This document shows positions 19,375 through 29,287 of a stretch of 64,000 nt of DNA, one piece after another. The translations under genes and the position numbers were made by a program. Position 1 is the first letter of the stretch. Every line of letters begins with the position of its first letter. Source of the DNA: an uncultured Lachnospiraceae bacterium. GTDB taxonomy: Bacteria > Bacillota > Clostridia > Lachnospirales > Lachnospiraceae. The notes under the pieces were generated by a model. The model saw only the letters and a program-made list of their open reading frames with translations. It had not been told where the DNA came from and did not search any database. The stretch lies in the NCBI GenBank assembly GCA_947577185.1, contig CANPUE010000004.1:62001-126000 (forward strand), in the 5' to 3' direction.

Positions 19375-19875
19375 TTATGAAATCAACGCTCCCAATAATC
19401 CATAAGAAACAAATGACATAATGATCGTTGCAATGGCGATACCGATCAGTTCCGCCAGGATCGCTTTCTTGAAATCAATGTCCAGAAGCGCCGCGATCAG
19501 AGATCCCGTCCAGGCACCTGTTCCCGGAAGCGGAATGCCGACAAACAGCATAAGCCCCCAGAACTCATATTTTTTGATGGAATCACTCTTGTTCATGGCG
19601 CGCGTCTCTAATTTTTCGATGAAAGATTTAAAGAAACTGATCTTTTTGAGCCATTTAAAAATCTGCTTGATAAAAAGCAGGATAAACGGAATCGGGATGA
19701 TGTTCCCGACGATACAGATCGGAATCGCCGTCGTAATCGAAACATCCAGAAGCTTTGCCACCAAAAGCCCGCCCCTCAGTTCCAGGATCGGAACCATGGA
19801 GATAAAAAAGATGACAAACTCCCTTGATACAAACTGCCCCAGTGTATTGGCAAACCAAACCGCTAAACTCTCCAT
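19375..19875 (-). CDS. Small multidrug export-type membrane protein
   Basis: This 166-residue protein has four to five hydrophobic segments. It carries features of the Sm_multidrug_ex family: the VPILELRGGLLVAKLL start and the GIPLPGTGAWTGSLIAALL signature. Family members are weakly characterised, and an export role rests on the family name. It is co-transcribed with the GH20 gene, whose ATG lies 1 nt after its stop. Confidence 0.8.
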   Translation of the reverse strand: MESLAVWFANTLGQFVSREFVIFFISMVPILELRGGLLVAKLLDVSITTAIPICIVGNIIPIPFILLFIKQIFKWLKKISFFKSFIEKLETRAMNKSDSIKKYEFWGLMLFVGIPLPGTGAWTGSLIAALLDIDFKKAILAELIGIAIATIIMSFVSYGLLGALIS

Positions 19876-19952
19876 AATTTTATATTCTCCTTAATCATAC
19901 TAATCCGCGATGTCAAAGCATTTCCGGCAACGACACGCGTTGGAAATCTTAC

Positions 19953-21005
19953 TCACACAATTGCCCGCAGTGACGCAAATAACTTATCCATCTGCTCATC
20001 CGTTCCGATGGTAATGCGCAGATAATTGTCAATCCGCGGTTTGTTCCAGTGTCTGACGTAGATATTCCGCTCTTTCAGCCTGTCAAAAATTTCCTGCGCA
20101 CACTTTTCTTTGTGCGTGGCAAAGATAAAATTGGCACACGACTTTGTAAACGTGAATCCAAGCGCCGTCAGCTCCTTCTCCGCCCGCTCCCTTGTGGCTA
20201 TGATCTTTCCACAGATCTCTTTAAAATATGCATCGTCTTTTACTGCCTCCGCCCCCAGAATAAGCGCCGGGCGGTTCATGGTATAAGAGTTGACGGAATA
20301 TTTGACTTCATTTAAATACCGGATGAGCCGCTCATTGCCGATCGCATAACCGATCCTGATTCCTGCCATGGCCCTTGATTTGGAAAATGTCTGGACAATG
20401 AGCAGATTATCGTATTTTTCGATCAGGGGAAGCGCGCTCGCACCTCCAAAATCGATGTAAGCCTCATCCACGATGACCACCACATCCCGGTTGGCCGCAA
20501 TCATCTCCTCCACCGCCTCCAGATCCATCAAAATACCAGTAGGCGCATTGGGATTCGGGAAAATAATACCTCCGTTATCTATTTTATAGTCCTCTTTCCT
20601 GATGTGGAAAGAATCATCGAGCGGGCATATCCTGTAGGGAATATGATACAGCTGGGCCCACACATCATAAAAAGAATACGTGATATCCGGGAAAAGAATC
20701 GGCTTACCCGAATTAAAAAAGGTCAAAAATGCCATAGACAGTACGTCGTCCGACCCGACGCCGATAAAGATCTGATCTGTCCGCACATGAAAATACTCTG
20801 CAAGAAGCTGCGCAAGCGGTGTCTTCTCCGGAAATTCCGGATAAAGGCGCAGATCTTCATATGCCATCCCGGCCATCTTGTTTTTAACCATCGAAGAAGG
20901 CGGGTAGGGACATTCATTCGTGTTTAATTTAATCACATCCTTTTGCCCCGGCTGTTCCCCCGGCACATAAGGCACTACTCTTCTGACGTTCTCTTCCCAG
21001 TTCAT
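19953..21005 (-). CDS. hisC: Histidinol-phosphate aminotransferase
   Basis: This 350-residue class II aminotransferase has IKLNTNECPYPPS at the N terminus, the NPNAPTG loop, VDEAYIDFGG and the PLP-lysine motif QTFSKSRAMAGIRIGYA. It carries out the penultimate transamination in histidine synthesis. No other his genes are adjacent, so it may also serve a tyrosine/phenylalanine role as in some Firmicutes. AAAGGAGC lies about 12 nt before the ATG. Confidence 0.9.
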   Translation of the reverse strand: MNWEENVRRVVPYVPGEQPGQKDVIKLNTNECPYPPSSMVKNKMAGMAYEDLRLYPEFPEKTPLAQLLAEYFHVRTDQIFIGVGSDDVLSMAFLTFFNSGKPILFPDITYSFYDVWAQLYHIPYRICPLDDSFHIRKEDYKIDNGGIIFPNPNAPTGILMDLEAVEEMIAANRDVVVIVDEAYIDFGGASALPLIEKYDNLLIVQTFSKSRAMAGIRIGYAIGNERLIRYLNEVKYSVNSYTMNRPALILGAEAVKDDAYFKEICGKIIATRERAEKELTALGFTFTKSCANFIFATHKEKCAQEIFDRLKERNIYVRHWNKPRIDNYLRITIGTDEQMDKLFASLRAIV

Positions 21006-21036
21006 CGTTTCTCGTCATGCTCCTTTCAGACTTCTT

Positions 21037-22053
21037 TCACTCCGCTTTCCACTGTTTTGCCAGTTCTCCATACTGCCTCTCCTGCTCCTGATCCCCCATG
21101 AGCCGGTAGCACTCGGCAAGCTTAGTAAGCGGAACATCCCCACTACTATGTATATTAAGGATACTCTCTGTTTCATACGCGGCATTATAAAACCAGATCA
21201 CGGCTTCGTCCAGATCCCGCTGTTCCAGAAAAAATTCTCCCAATTCACAGCAGATTTCCGCACAGCCGTCACAGGCAACCACTTTCAAAGCATATTTGAA
21301 AAAGACCGCCGTATCTTTTCTGATCCGCGCCGCCCGCGCCGCCACACAGGCCGCCTCCTTCGTCTCATCCAAAGAGCGTTCTATATCCATGCAGGATGCC
21401 TCGAAAAAAGGCGCCGCTGCCAGAAAATCCGCATCTTCCCCTGAAATAAAAAGTTCTTTCGCATAAAGATTGTGAAGCCGTTTCGACAGACGGTATCCCG
21501 ATGCTGTCATTCTGGCAAAAGACGACAGATCCCTGTCCTTATGATTGCTCTCCGGCTTATGACAGATCGCAATCTCACTGTCGTATATAACCGGCTCCAG
21601 AATTACCTGTTCATGAATCGGTTCCATCCAGGTAAAAGTCCGCAGACGCTTAAACAGTTTCGGACGCAGTTCCTTATCATAATTATAGATCGTGCCAAAA
21701 TCCAGTTGGTTGGCATAATACATCTGTACGATGTCAATCTCCTGTACCATCGTCTTTTTTAATTCCCAAAAAGCCGCCCTGTTCAGCCCGTCCAGCACCT
21801 CATCGGCATCCGCCGAATAGATGTATTCCATCCTTGCCAGAGAAAACGCAAAGTTCCGCGCATCCGCAAAACTCCCCGTCCAGACAAAATCGTAAATGCG
21901 ATCCGTGTACCGCGCCGCAATCTCCTTTGTCGCATCCACGGAACCGGTATCTACAATGATGATCTCGTCCATAAGATCCGCCACGCTGTCCAGACATCTT
22001 GCGAGCAGCTTCTCTTCATTTTTTACAATCATGCAAAGACTTATTGTGATCAT
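21037..22053 (-). CDS. GT2 glycosyltransferase with TPR-like tail
   Basis: This 338-residue protein has an N-terminal GT-A fold of family 2 (ISLCMIVKNEEKLLARCLDS, EIIIVDTGSVDATKEIA and the metal-binding SADADE). A helical C-terminal half of about 130 residues has TPR-like helices. Proteins of this type (SunS-like layout) glycosylate peptides or surface carbohydrates. No acceptor gene is visible nearby, so the substrate is unknown. It may be co-transcribed with hisC, 31 nt away. Confidence 0.82.
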   Translation of the reverse strand: MITISLCMIVKNEEKLLARCLDSVADLMDEIIIVDTGSVDATKEIAARYTDRIYDFVWTGSFADARNFAFSLARMEYIYSADADEVLDGLNRAAFWELKKTMVQEIDIVQMYYANQLDFGTIYNYDKELRPKLFKRLRTFTWMEPIHEQVILEPVIYDSEIAICHKPESNHKDRDLSSFARMTASGYRLSKRLHNLYAKELFISGEDADFLAAAPFFEASCMDIERSLDETKEAACVAARAARIRKDTAVFFKYALKVVACDGCAEICCELGEFFLEQRDLDEAVIWFYNAAYETESILNIHSSGDVPLTKLAECYRLMGDQEQERQYGELAKQWKAE

Positions 22054-22107
22054 TTCTTCTCCATTTTACAGTTCTTTCCGCATCAGTACTTTAGTATATC
22101 AGAACTC

Positions 22108-22461
22108 TCACGAAAAGGGAACCTCTGTTTTCATCGGCCCATCTCCTATCACAAGATGGCCTCTGCCGCCATCCGCATAGACGAACAGATTACGAAACCT
22201 GTTTTTTCTGCAAAAAGCACGCCCCGGAGCGATCCGGTAAACGGTCGTACAGGATAAGTCCAGCATCCGCTCCCCGATCCGTACCGCAAAGTCCCCGTCT
22301 TCTTTGTAAATCCGCCGATATCCCAGATAGCAGTATCGTTCCCCGTTCCAGTTATCGACCCGCGCCATCCCATAACGCGCCGCATGCAGCATAACCGCCG
22401 TAAACAGTATGACAAACATCAATAATACGGCAATAATAATACGAAACATTTCTTCCGTCAT
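22108..22461 (-). CDS. Small single-pass membrane protein
   Basis: The ATG at 22461 follows GCAAGGAGAATC and is chosen over one 22 codons upstream that overlaps the acyltransferase gene. The 117-residue protein has one N-terminal membrane helix (~8-28) and a compact, basic C-terminal domain. I recognise no family. It sits between an acyltransferase and a glycosyltransferase gene on the same strand. Confidence 0.6.
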   Translation of the reverse strand: MTEEMFRIIIAVLLMFVILFTAVMLHAARYGMARVDNWNGERYCYLGYRRIYKEDGDFAVRIGERMLDLSCTTVYRIAPGRAFCRKNRFRNLFVYADGGRGHLVIGDGPMKTEVPFS

Positions 22462-22513
22462 GATTCTCCTTGCTCCTTCCCCTTTCCTGCCGGACAGGCA
22501 ATTGTTCCTGCTC

Positions 22514-23632
22514 TCACCGGCCTGCACGCAATTTGCGCCTCACCCCGTCAAGTCCCCTCTGTAACAGGAGCGGCAGCGCTGCCCCCGCCGCCAGATAGAC
22601 CAGCCGGAACTGTTCCGCCCCCTTTACCAGATAATAATAATCAATATTGCTCCTGTAAGCATCTATGTCAAAATCCGCGAGCCACGGCGTATGCGCCGCA
22701 AACAATGCAAGCACCATCTTCACAAGCATAAACGCCATCACATGATGCATCATCACCGCATATGTGTTCTTTCCCAGATAACGCATGACACGGCTCTGTG
22801 CAAGAACCGGCGTCAGGATCTTTGCGATTCTGAGCCAAAACGCGATCCCCGTGACTGCAGTCACATAAGGGATCACCGGTCCGTTGGCAAATCCCGTACA
22901 CCATACACTGCTGTATGCCAGACCGTTACAGCAAAGTGTCAGAAGAATCTGCACCGCAAAAAGCATCGCAAAGTACGGCAGATTTCCAGATTTGTCATGC
23001 ACTTCCAGTTTTCTGCGGTAAAACTGCCCCATCTGAAAGCATGGATACAAAAATAAAATCCGGCCCGGCATTTTATAAAGCCCCCATACACGCCCCTGTA
23101 TGGCAAAGCATACAACCGTCATGCCCGCCGCGAGCGTTCCTGCAAGGATCAGCCATTCATGACACAGATGCAGTTTCCGCAGGATGAGCCGCATGAACAG
23201 ATTCATGATCTCAATGAGAAATAAAACCGGCACAAACCAGGCCGCATAATGATAGATAAACTGATAGCCGCTTATGAAAGGCTCCAGAAAAAGTGTCCTC
23301 AGACCGACAGGTTCCCCCATTGCAAAACCGTTTCCACGAAGGATCCCCGCCGCTATGCCATAGACTAAATTCCAGACAAAATACGGCAGCAACAGCCGCT
23401 TTGCCTTTTTGCACAAATAAGCAGACGGCGTTTCCTCCTCCTTTTCATCATAAAAATAGCCGGAGATAAACACGAATAACGGCACATGGAACGAATAATA
23501 GGGAAACAGCCCTCCGACAGACAAAACATCACACCCTGCATGTCCGGCCACGATCATTATCATAGCAAGTCCCGACAGAATGCAGAATGTCATATTATAC
23601 TCTTTTTCCGGTGCATTTTTGCAGTATGTCAT
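22514..23632 (-). CDS. Acyltransferase family 3 membrane protein
   Basis: This 372-residue polytopic protein has about ten membrane segments. It carries acyltransferase-3 hallmarks: an early VAGHAGCD motif with the conserved His, and FHVPLFVFISGYFYD. Members O-acylate surface sugars or peptidoglycan. The neighbouring glycosyltransferase fits a surface-glycan role. A second Met at codon 14 is an alternative start. Confidence 0.85.
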   Translation of the reverse strand: MTYCKNAPEKEYNMTFCILSGLAMIMIVAGHAGCDVLSVGGLFPYYSFHVPLFVFISGYFYDEKEEETPSAYLCKKAKRLLLPYFVWNLVYGIAAGILRGNGFAMGEPVGLRTLFLEPFISGYQFIYHYAAWFVPVLFLIEIMNLFMRLILRKLHLCHEWLILAGTLAAGMTVVCFAIQGRVWGLYKMPGRILFLYPCFQMGQFYRRKLEVHDKSGNLPYFAMLFAVQILLTLCCNGLAYSSVWCTGFANGPVIPYVTAVTGIAFWLRIAKILTPVLAQSRVMRYLGKNTYAVMMHHVMAFMLVKMVLALFAAHTPWLADFDIDAYRSNIDYYYLVKGAEQFRLVYLAAGAALPLLLQRGLDGVRRKLRAGR

Positions 23633-23765
23633 CTTACTGTCCGCTCCCTTTCCATAGTCTGCCCATGGTTTAGATTATACTAAAAAATACAAAATCCCAC
23701 AACAAAATCCTGAAACATATGATACAATAGGAATGCAGATTTTAACCAAAAAGAGGAAATGATTT

Positions 23766-24827
23766 ATGAATATCAAAAAGCGGAAGCGTTTTTTTCGATT
23801 GACTGTAACATTACTGTTCCTGTTCATCGTATTATCCCTGATAACCGCACTGGCTGTTACGGCTGTGCGCCGCAAGGAGAAAAAGCCGCCCTGTCTGGCT
23901 CTTTCAGAACTGGTGGACAATCCTTCCGAAGCGGCTCCGGCCGAATCCGCTTCCGGAGACACCGCGCGGGCTGACGTGCGAAAAAACCCTTTTTCGGACC
24001 TGAGTGTGCCCACCTATATCACGAAGGTAGAAGATACTTATTTTCTCGTAGACTGTTACCACGATCAGGTCATTTACCATGACAATCTCGAAGATCCTTT
24101 AACAGAGTGGAACGTTATGACTGACGAGATCAACAAAGGACATACGCTTGCCAGCGACGGTCTTGTCTATCTCGTCGATGACACAGAGAATCACAGAATT
24201 GTCATATTTGAAAAAAAAGACGGTACATTTGTTCATACCCAGACATTCTCCAACATCGGAAACAGACCGCATTATATTGTTTATGATGAGGCCAGCGAAA
24301 CCTTCTATGCATGGAGCTCCATGAGCGGCGAACTGTTCTTATTCCGGCATGATCCCGGTGACAGCCGCATGTACTTAACGGAAATCCGCAGGATCGACCT
24401 TCTGGACAATGTATATGTCCGCTCTTTCACGATCGATGGCAGTGACATTTATTTCGTCTCCGGCAATGCATCCATTATCCGCGCAGATCTGGAAACATTT
24501 GAGATTCTGGAAACCTGGCCGGTACCGGATGACATGGCAGGCATGATCCAGTTAACCCGGATCGGGGATTATTTTTATCTGACGGTTTCCACCGATATCA
24601 ATGGAAATCAGGACTATGCGACGATCCTCCGCACCAGAGATCTGGCCGATCTGCAAACCGGCGGCTATGAAGATATCTATGAGAATTTTATCGGCGGCGG
24701 CACGCCCTATTATATCACCTTCTTTGACGGCGCCTATTATCTGACCGAACACCGCCTGCCCGGACACTCTGTCTGGCGCTTTGAGGTTGTGGATGACCAG
24801 ATCGTCAACCCGCAGACGATCTATTAA
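23766..24827 (+). CDS. Exported beta-propeller-like protein, unknown
   Basis: This 353-residue protein has an N-terminal membrane anchor (~10-35) and a linker. The body of about 270 residues is made of repeated Tyr/Asp-rich strands (YITKVEDTYFLVDCYHDQVIYH, LVYLVDDTENHRIVIFE, YFYLTVSTDINGNQDYAT) reminiscent of NHL/propeller blades. AAGAGGAAATGATTT precedes the ATG and a TACAAT box lies about 40 nt upstream. It is divergent from the acyltransferase gene. Its function is not known. Confidence 0.65.
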   Translation: MNIKKRKRFFRLTVTLLFLFIVLSLITALAVTAVRRKEKKPPCLALSELVDNPSEAAPAESASGDTARADVRKNPFSDLSVPTYITKVEDTYFLVDCYHDQVIYHDNLEDPLTEWNVMTDEINKGHTLASDGLVYLVDDTENHRIVIFEKKDGTFVHTQTFSNIGNRPHYIVYDEASETFYAWSSMSGELFLFRHDPGDSRMYLTEIRRIDLLDNVYVRSFTIDGSDIYFVSGNASIIRADLETFEILETWPVPDDMAGMIQLTRIGDYFYLTVSTDINGNQDYATILRTRDLADLQTGGYEDIYENFIGGGTPYYITFFDGAYYLTEHRLPGHSVWRFEVVDDQIVNPQTIY

Positions 24828-24872
24828 AACTGACCGTCTGCGTAAGCTGAAAATCGCCTGAACCATGCCGCT

Positions 24873-25847
24873 TCAGGGCAGCCTGATCATAATAGCAAGC
24901 ATGCCCTGCCGATATGCGGCTTCCATCCTGCCTCCCATCCGCTCCACGAGTTCCCTCGCGATCGATAGTCCAAGACCCGTGGATTTTGTCGCATTCTCCA
25001 CCGTATAGAAACGTTCAAAGAGCCGTCCGGTCTGCACCTCGTCCAGACCGGCGGCATGATTCGAGAAGATAACTTCCCCTTTTTCGGACAAAACAATCTG
25101 CAAATCTCCGTCACTGTACTTGAGTGCATTGCTGATCACGTTTTCAAAAATACGGGATACAGCATTTTTACTGCCATGACATATGACCTGCTTCTCCGGC
25201 ATCCGGACAGACGGTTCGATCTGATGCATCTTCAGCACTGCATAGTAAGCGGAAATGATTTCCTCCAAAACACGGTTCAGGCACACTTCTTCCTCAGATT
25301 CCTGCCTGTCGCTCTCTTCAGCAGATGATAACATGCTGGAATATTGAAACAGCTCTTCTGTCATGTTTTTTAAAACTTCTACCCTGTTTTCAATAATTGC
25401 CAGATACCGCCTGATTTTCTCCAGATCCTGTGACTGCAGACCGACACCATTTCCGGACAGGTCCTCCAGGCCGGCCATATCCTGTCCCGACGGGTGTCCG
25501 CATACTTCCTCTATGAGTTCCAGATAACCGCAGATGGCCGTTAAAGGCGTTCTGATATCATGCGCCAGATTCGTAACGGACTCCTTGAGCTTTCTGTCAC
25601 CCTGCTGATACAGGTGACGCTGTCTGTACAGGATACGCAGTTGTATATTGATCTCCTCCGCCAGCCGGCACATCTCTTTATCCCGCACTGACACCGTCAG
25701 CAGCGTATTCGTCTCCATCTCCAGTTTCTGCCTGAATCCTTCCCGGATCTCCCGTACCGCTTTCCGCATCAGATACCGTTTCACAGACAGATAGCCGCTC
25801 ACACAAATCAGGATCCAAACCAAAACACAATATACGGCTTCTCGCAT
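24873..25847 (-). CDS. Sensor histidine kinase
   Basis: This 324-residue kinase has a single N-terminal membrane helix (~5-25) and no large sensor domain. A HisKA region has the phospho-acceptor motif TNLAHDIRTPLTAICGY, and the HATPase domain shows N (ISNALKYSDG) and G (STGLGLSIARELVERMGG) boxes. The lack of an extracellular sensor is typical of kinases that rely on a partner ABC transporter. It is the last gene of a response regulator/ABC/permease/kinase unit. Confidence 0.93.
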   Translation of the reverse strand: MREAVYCVLVWILICVSGYLSVKRYLMRKAVREIREGFRQKLEMETNTLLTVSVRDKEMCRLAEEINIQLRILYRQRHLYQQGDRKLKESVTNLAHDIRTPLTAICGYLELIEEVCGHPSGQDMAGLEDLSGNGVGLQSQDLEKIRRYLAIIENRVEVLKNMTEELFQYSSMLSSAEESDRQESEEEVCLNRVLEEIISAYYAVLKMHQIEPSVRMPEKQVICHGSKNAVSRIFENVISNALKYSDGDLQIVLSEKGEVIFSNHAAGLDEVQTGRLFERFYTVENATKSTGLGLSIARELVERMGGRMEAAYRQGMLAIMIRLP

Positions 25848-25869
25848 CCGTCACCCCCTCCCCCCGCAC

Positions 25870-26700
25870 TTACTTAATGTCTTTTTTTTGAAAAACATAC
25901 GCACCCGTCATGATCAGAACAACTGTCTCAAAAAACAGACAGCACGGTGCCCGCAGTGAATATACCGCTTCAGAATCGATTACATACATCGCCTGATCCG
26001 CGGGAAGAAATGCATCAATCCACTCATAAAGCACTCTCTTATTACCTGTGACATACTTTGGGTTCGGAATATTTTCCTCCACCTGAAATCCGCCTTCCTG
26101 TGTCAATGCGGTACGATTCGTGTACTCCGGCTGTGTCAGATCTCCATATATCTGCAAAGTCAGTATCAAAAATACGGCGGCGACGAGAATTTCTTCCAGT
26201 ACGGCCCTCGCCTTATTGGTATCCAGCATCGCAATCATGCAAAAGACAGCCGCATAAGCCGCAATAATCATCACGCAGTGGAGCATACACCATCCTGGTT
26301 CATGCAGGGCCAGCATCTGTGTGCCTATGATGAGCGTCCCTGATACGGCGGACACCACCAGACAGGTCAAAAACTGTATCATTCCGACCGTGAAACAGAC
26401 GAGCACGTTCGCCAGATAAATCTCCCGTCTCTTATGTCCTATTATTAATTTATTTCTTATTGTTCCGTCACTGTATTCCACGCCGATAAAAAAAACAGAG
26501 AAGACAGCGATCACAACTCCGATAACCAGTATCGCGTTAAAAAAATAAAGATTCCAGTTTACTGCAACAGGGTTCAATTTGAGATTACGGGCCGCCATCA
26601 GGTATACAAAAACAGAATAGCCCGCCAGAAATGCCTCCGAAAGCCAGAAGATCCTGTTTTTTATCATACGGGCAAAATTGGCATGAATTAATTTCATCAT
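25870..26700 (-). CDS. ABC transporter permease (BcrB/immunity type)
   Basis: This 276-residue protein has six hydrophobic segments and the SDGTIRNKLIIGHKRREIYLAN segment typical of ABC-2 permeases of bacitracin/lantibiotic self-protection systems. Its ATG overlaps the stop of the ATPase gene by 4 nt. It works with that ATPase in the same operon. Confidence 0.85.
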   Translation of the reverse strand: MMKLIHANFARMIKNRIFWLSEAFLAGYSVFVYLMAARNLKLNPVAVNWNLYFFNAILVIGVVIAVFSVFFIGVEYSDGTIRNKLIIGHKRREIYLANVLVCFTVGMIQFLTCLVVSAVSGTLIIGTQMLALHEPGWCMLHCVMIIAAYAAVFCMIAMLDTNKARAVLEEILVAAVFLILTLQIYGDLTQPEYTNRTALTQEGGFQVEENIPNPKYVTGNKRVLYEWIDAFLPADQAMYVIDSEAVYSLRAPCCLFFETVVLIMTGAYVFQKKDIK

Positions 26701-27650
26701 AGTCTGTCCCCCCTTTCGTCCATCGAAGCATTCCCTGTCTGATTCGCAGATTCACCGATCAGATTCAGATAAAAGCTCTCCAGACTTTCGTCTCTTTCAT
26801 GAACCGAAAGGATCTCACAGTTTTCTTTCGCCAGCAAAAGCGCTAACTGCGTGATCTTTACTCTGGCAAATACATCCGCCGTTGTATCGGAAAGAATCGT
26901 ATACTCCATCTGCAGACCATCCAGAACGCGCGCAAGCGCTCTTACATCACTTACCTGAATGCGCATACATTTCCGGCAGGCCTCTTCGAGCTCCTTCGCG
27001 CTGATCTCCTTCACCATACGGCCATGGTCGATAAAGCCATAGCAGGTTGCCAGTCTCGCAAGTTCATCCAGCATATGACTTGAAATCAAGATTGTGATCT
27101 GGCGCTCTCGGTTCAGCCTGAGGATCAGTTCACGGATCTCGATGATCCCCTGAGGGTCAAGCCCGTTTACCGGTTCATCCAGCACCAGAAAATCCGGACT
27201 GCCGGAAAGCGCAATGGCGATTCCCAGTCTCTGCCGCATCCCCAGTGAAAAATTTCCGGCTTTCTTCCGCCCCGTATGATCCAGGCCCACCAGTTCAAGC
27301 AGTTCTGCAATCCCCTGATAAGAGGGCATTCCCAAAATACGATACTGCTCCTTTAAATTCTCCTCTGCTGTCATGTTTGAATAAACAGACGGAGATTCCA
27401 CCATTGCTCCCATCCGTCGGCGCATCGCATTGATCCGTCTGTCCGTTCCTTCAATGCCGTAAAGCGTATATCCGCCGGACGTTGGATACTGCAGACCGCA
27501 GATCAGCCGTATCAGCGTCGTCTTACCGGCACCGTTTTTGCCGACAAAACCGTAGACCGCTCCTTTGGGAACATGCATGGAAAGCCCGTTCAGCGCCTTG
27601 AAATACTGATAATTTTTGCACAGGGCATTTGTCGTAAGAACATACTCCAT
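26697..27650 (-). CDS. ABC transporter ATPase (BcrA type)
   Basis: This 317-residue ATPase has Walker A GKNGAGKTT, a signature FSLGMRQRLGIA, Walker B FLVLDEPVNGLDP and the H-loop SSHMLDELA. A C-terminal extension of ~95 residues is typical of BcrA-like ATPases. Together with the permease it should export or remove cell-envelope antimicrobial peptides. It lies 84 nt after the response regulator gene. Confidence 0.9.
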   Translation of the reverse strand: MEYVLTTNALCKNYQYFKALNGLSMHVPKGAVYGFVGKNGAGKTTLIRLICGLQYPTSGGYTLYGIEGTDRRINAMRRRMGAMVESPSVYSNMTAEENLKEQYRILGMPSYQGIAELLELVGLDHTGRKKAGNFSLGMRQRLGIAIALSGSPDFLVLDEPVNGLDPQGIIEIRELILRLNRERQITILISSHMLDELARLATCYGFIDHGRMVKEISAKELEEACRKCMRIQVSDVRALARVLDGLQMEYTILSDTTADVFARVKITQLALLLAKENCEILSVHERDESLESFYLNLIGESANQTGNASMDERGDRL

Positions 27651-27734
27651 CAGAAAACCTCCTTGTATCTGTTATGATTTGAGAAACATCATAAGGATAG
27701 CAGTTAAAGGTTAAGAAAGTGGTTAAAAGAATGG

Positions 27735-28433
27735 TTAAGAAATCGTAACATCCTGCATTTTCATTTTAAAGCCGATGCCCCAGACGGATTCGATATAGTC
27801 CGCATCCTCTCCGCCGGCCTCTTTCAGTTTTTTTCTCAAGTGACTGATATGAACTTTTAAGGAACTCTCCACACAGTCGGGGCTTTCCTCACTGATCCGG
27901 TCTAACATAACGGATTTGGGGATCACCTGTTCGGGATTTTGCAGCAGAAGCTTCAAAATGGCATATTCCGTTCTCGTAAGCTTCACACTCTGTTCTTTTA
28001 TAAAAACCTGACGGTTCCGGGTATTCATGACCAGACTGCCAAAACAAAGCATGTCCTCTGCGCCGCATTGCGTCTGAGACAAAGAAGCCCTGCGAAGCTG
28101 CACTGTGATTCTGGCAAGCAGTTCCTTCCCGTTGAAAGGCTTGGTCACATAATCCCAGGCGCCTCCCAAAAGCAGATTCACTTTATCCTCCACGCCCGTT
28201 CTGGCGCTCACCACGATCACCGGAATCCCGCTTACGGCGTCAAGCACAGCCTCTCCATTTACTCCCGGCAGCATCAGATCAAGCAGCACAAGATCCGGCC
28301 GGAACGCAGCAAGAAGAAGCAGCGCTTCCGAACCAGAATAGGCACGGCGCACGCCGTACCCTTCTTTTGTGAGCATTTCTTCCAGCATATCTCCAATATA
28401 GACATCATCATCTATCACCAGTATTGTCTGCAT
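27735..28433 (-). CDS. OmpR-family response regulator
   Basis: This 232-residue protein has a receiver domain (acidic pair DDD at 8-10, phospho-Asp in LVLLDLMLPG, Lys in YVTKPF) and a winged-helix DNA-binding domain (LTRTEYAILKLLLQNPEQVI). It is the first gene of the unit and probably controls the ABC genes that follow. An autoregulated promoter would lie in 28434-28468, but I see no clear boxes. Confidence 0.93.
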   Translation of the reverse strand: MQTILVIDDDVYIGDMLEEMLTKEGYGVRRAYSGSEALLLLAAFRPDLVLLDLMLPGVNGEAVLDAVSGIPVIVVSARTGVEDKVNLLLGGAWDYVTKPFNGKELLARITVQLRRASLSQTQCGAEDMLCFGSLVMNTRNRQVFIKEQSVKLTRTEYAILKLLLQNPEQVIPKSVMLDRISEESPDCVESSLKVHISHLRKKLKEAGGEDADYIESVWGIGFKMKMQDVTIS

Positions 28434-28468
28434 ACTCTATACCAGAACTCCTCTTCTATCTGCTGCCG

Positions 28469-29287
28469 TTACACCGTGACATCCACGCCTGCCCCTTCCA
28501 CGGCAGCCGGTGCGGGCGCGCTCTCCACAGGAATCTCCACGCCTGATAACTCCAGAGAAACGCCATTGTCCAAACGCGGGGCATTATCTGAACCGCTTGT
28601 ATTAGACTGCTTTTCTCTCGACAGCCGGTCAAACAGAGCCTTTAAATACTTCATATCGGCTTCCATGATCCGCCGCAGTTCGTCCGCTCTGTGTCTTTTT
28701 TTCATATTTTCGATTTGCTGTGGATCCATTTCCTGACAGGATGCATCCAACAGTTCATCCGCAAGCTCATTCAGATCCTCCATGGATTCTTCCATCATCT
28801 GCTGCAGTTCCCGTTCGAGCCGTTCCAGCTCTTCCGCACTGATCCCGGATAACTCGTTCTCCTCGTTCTCTTCTTCCCTGTTTTCGGAAATGCCCGCGTC
28901 TTCCTCCACAAGTGCAGAGCCTCTATGTTCGGCCTGCTCCTCTTCCTCCATATGTTTCCTGCGCTTTTTCGCGACCCGCTCCATTTCCCTTGCATGCGTG
29001 ATCGCATGCCGCAATTCCTGATCGTCAAAATCACCCGTATTTTTCTTCAACAAAAGTGTGACAAGCGTCCCCCTTGCCTCACGCACGACTTTGCCCGCAC
29101 CATTGGATGTCTTTGCCATCATGATTTTCGTGGAAATCCGCTTGAAATTATAGCCCAGACGTTTCTTTTTTTTAGATTTACTATTCTGTACCTTTGTCAT
29201 CGTCAACGTCCCTACGGGCGTGCCGTCCGGCTTTTGATAAGTGATAGAAACTTTGTTTGCGTTATTTGTCCCAATCTGCATCCCCAT
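28469..29287 (-). CDS. Conserved-type hypothetical coiled-coil protein
   Basis: This 272-residue protein has no signal or membrane segment. The N-terminal ~100 residues are basic and look globular (VSITYQKPDGTPVGTLTMTK, LGYNFKRISTKIMMAKTS). The middle is a highly charged coiled coil rich in Glu (~120-215), and the tail is Ala/Pro/Val-rich. GGGAGG lies 8 nt before the ATG. I do not recognise a characterised family; a cytoskeletal or scaffolding role would be a guess. Confidence 0.7.
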   Translation of the reverse strand: MGMQIGTNNANKVSITYQKPDGTPVGTLTMTKVQNSKSKKKKRLGYNFKRISTKIMMAKTSNGAGKVVREARGTLVTLLLKKNTGDFDDQELRHAITHAREMERVAKKRRKHMEEEEQAEHRGSALVEEDAGISENREEENEENELSGISAEELERLERELQQMMEESMEDLNELADELLDASCQEMDPQQIENMKKRHRADELRRIMEADMKYLKALFDRLSREKQSNTSGSDNAPRLDNGVSLELSGVEIPVESAPAPAAVEGAGVDVTV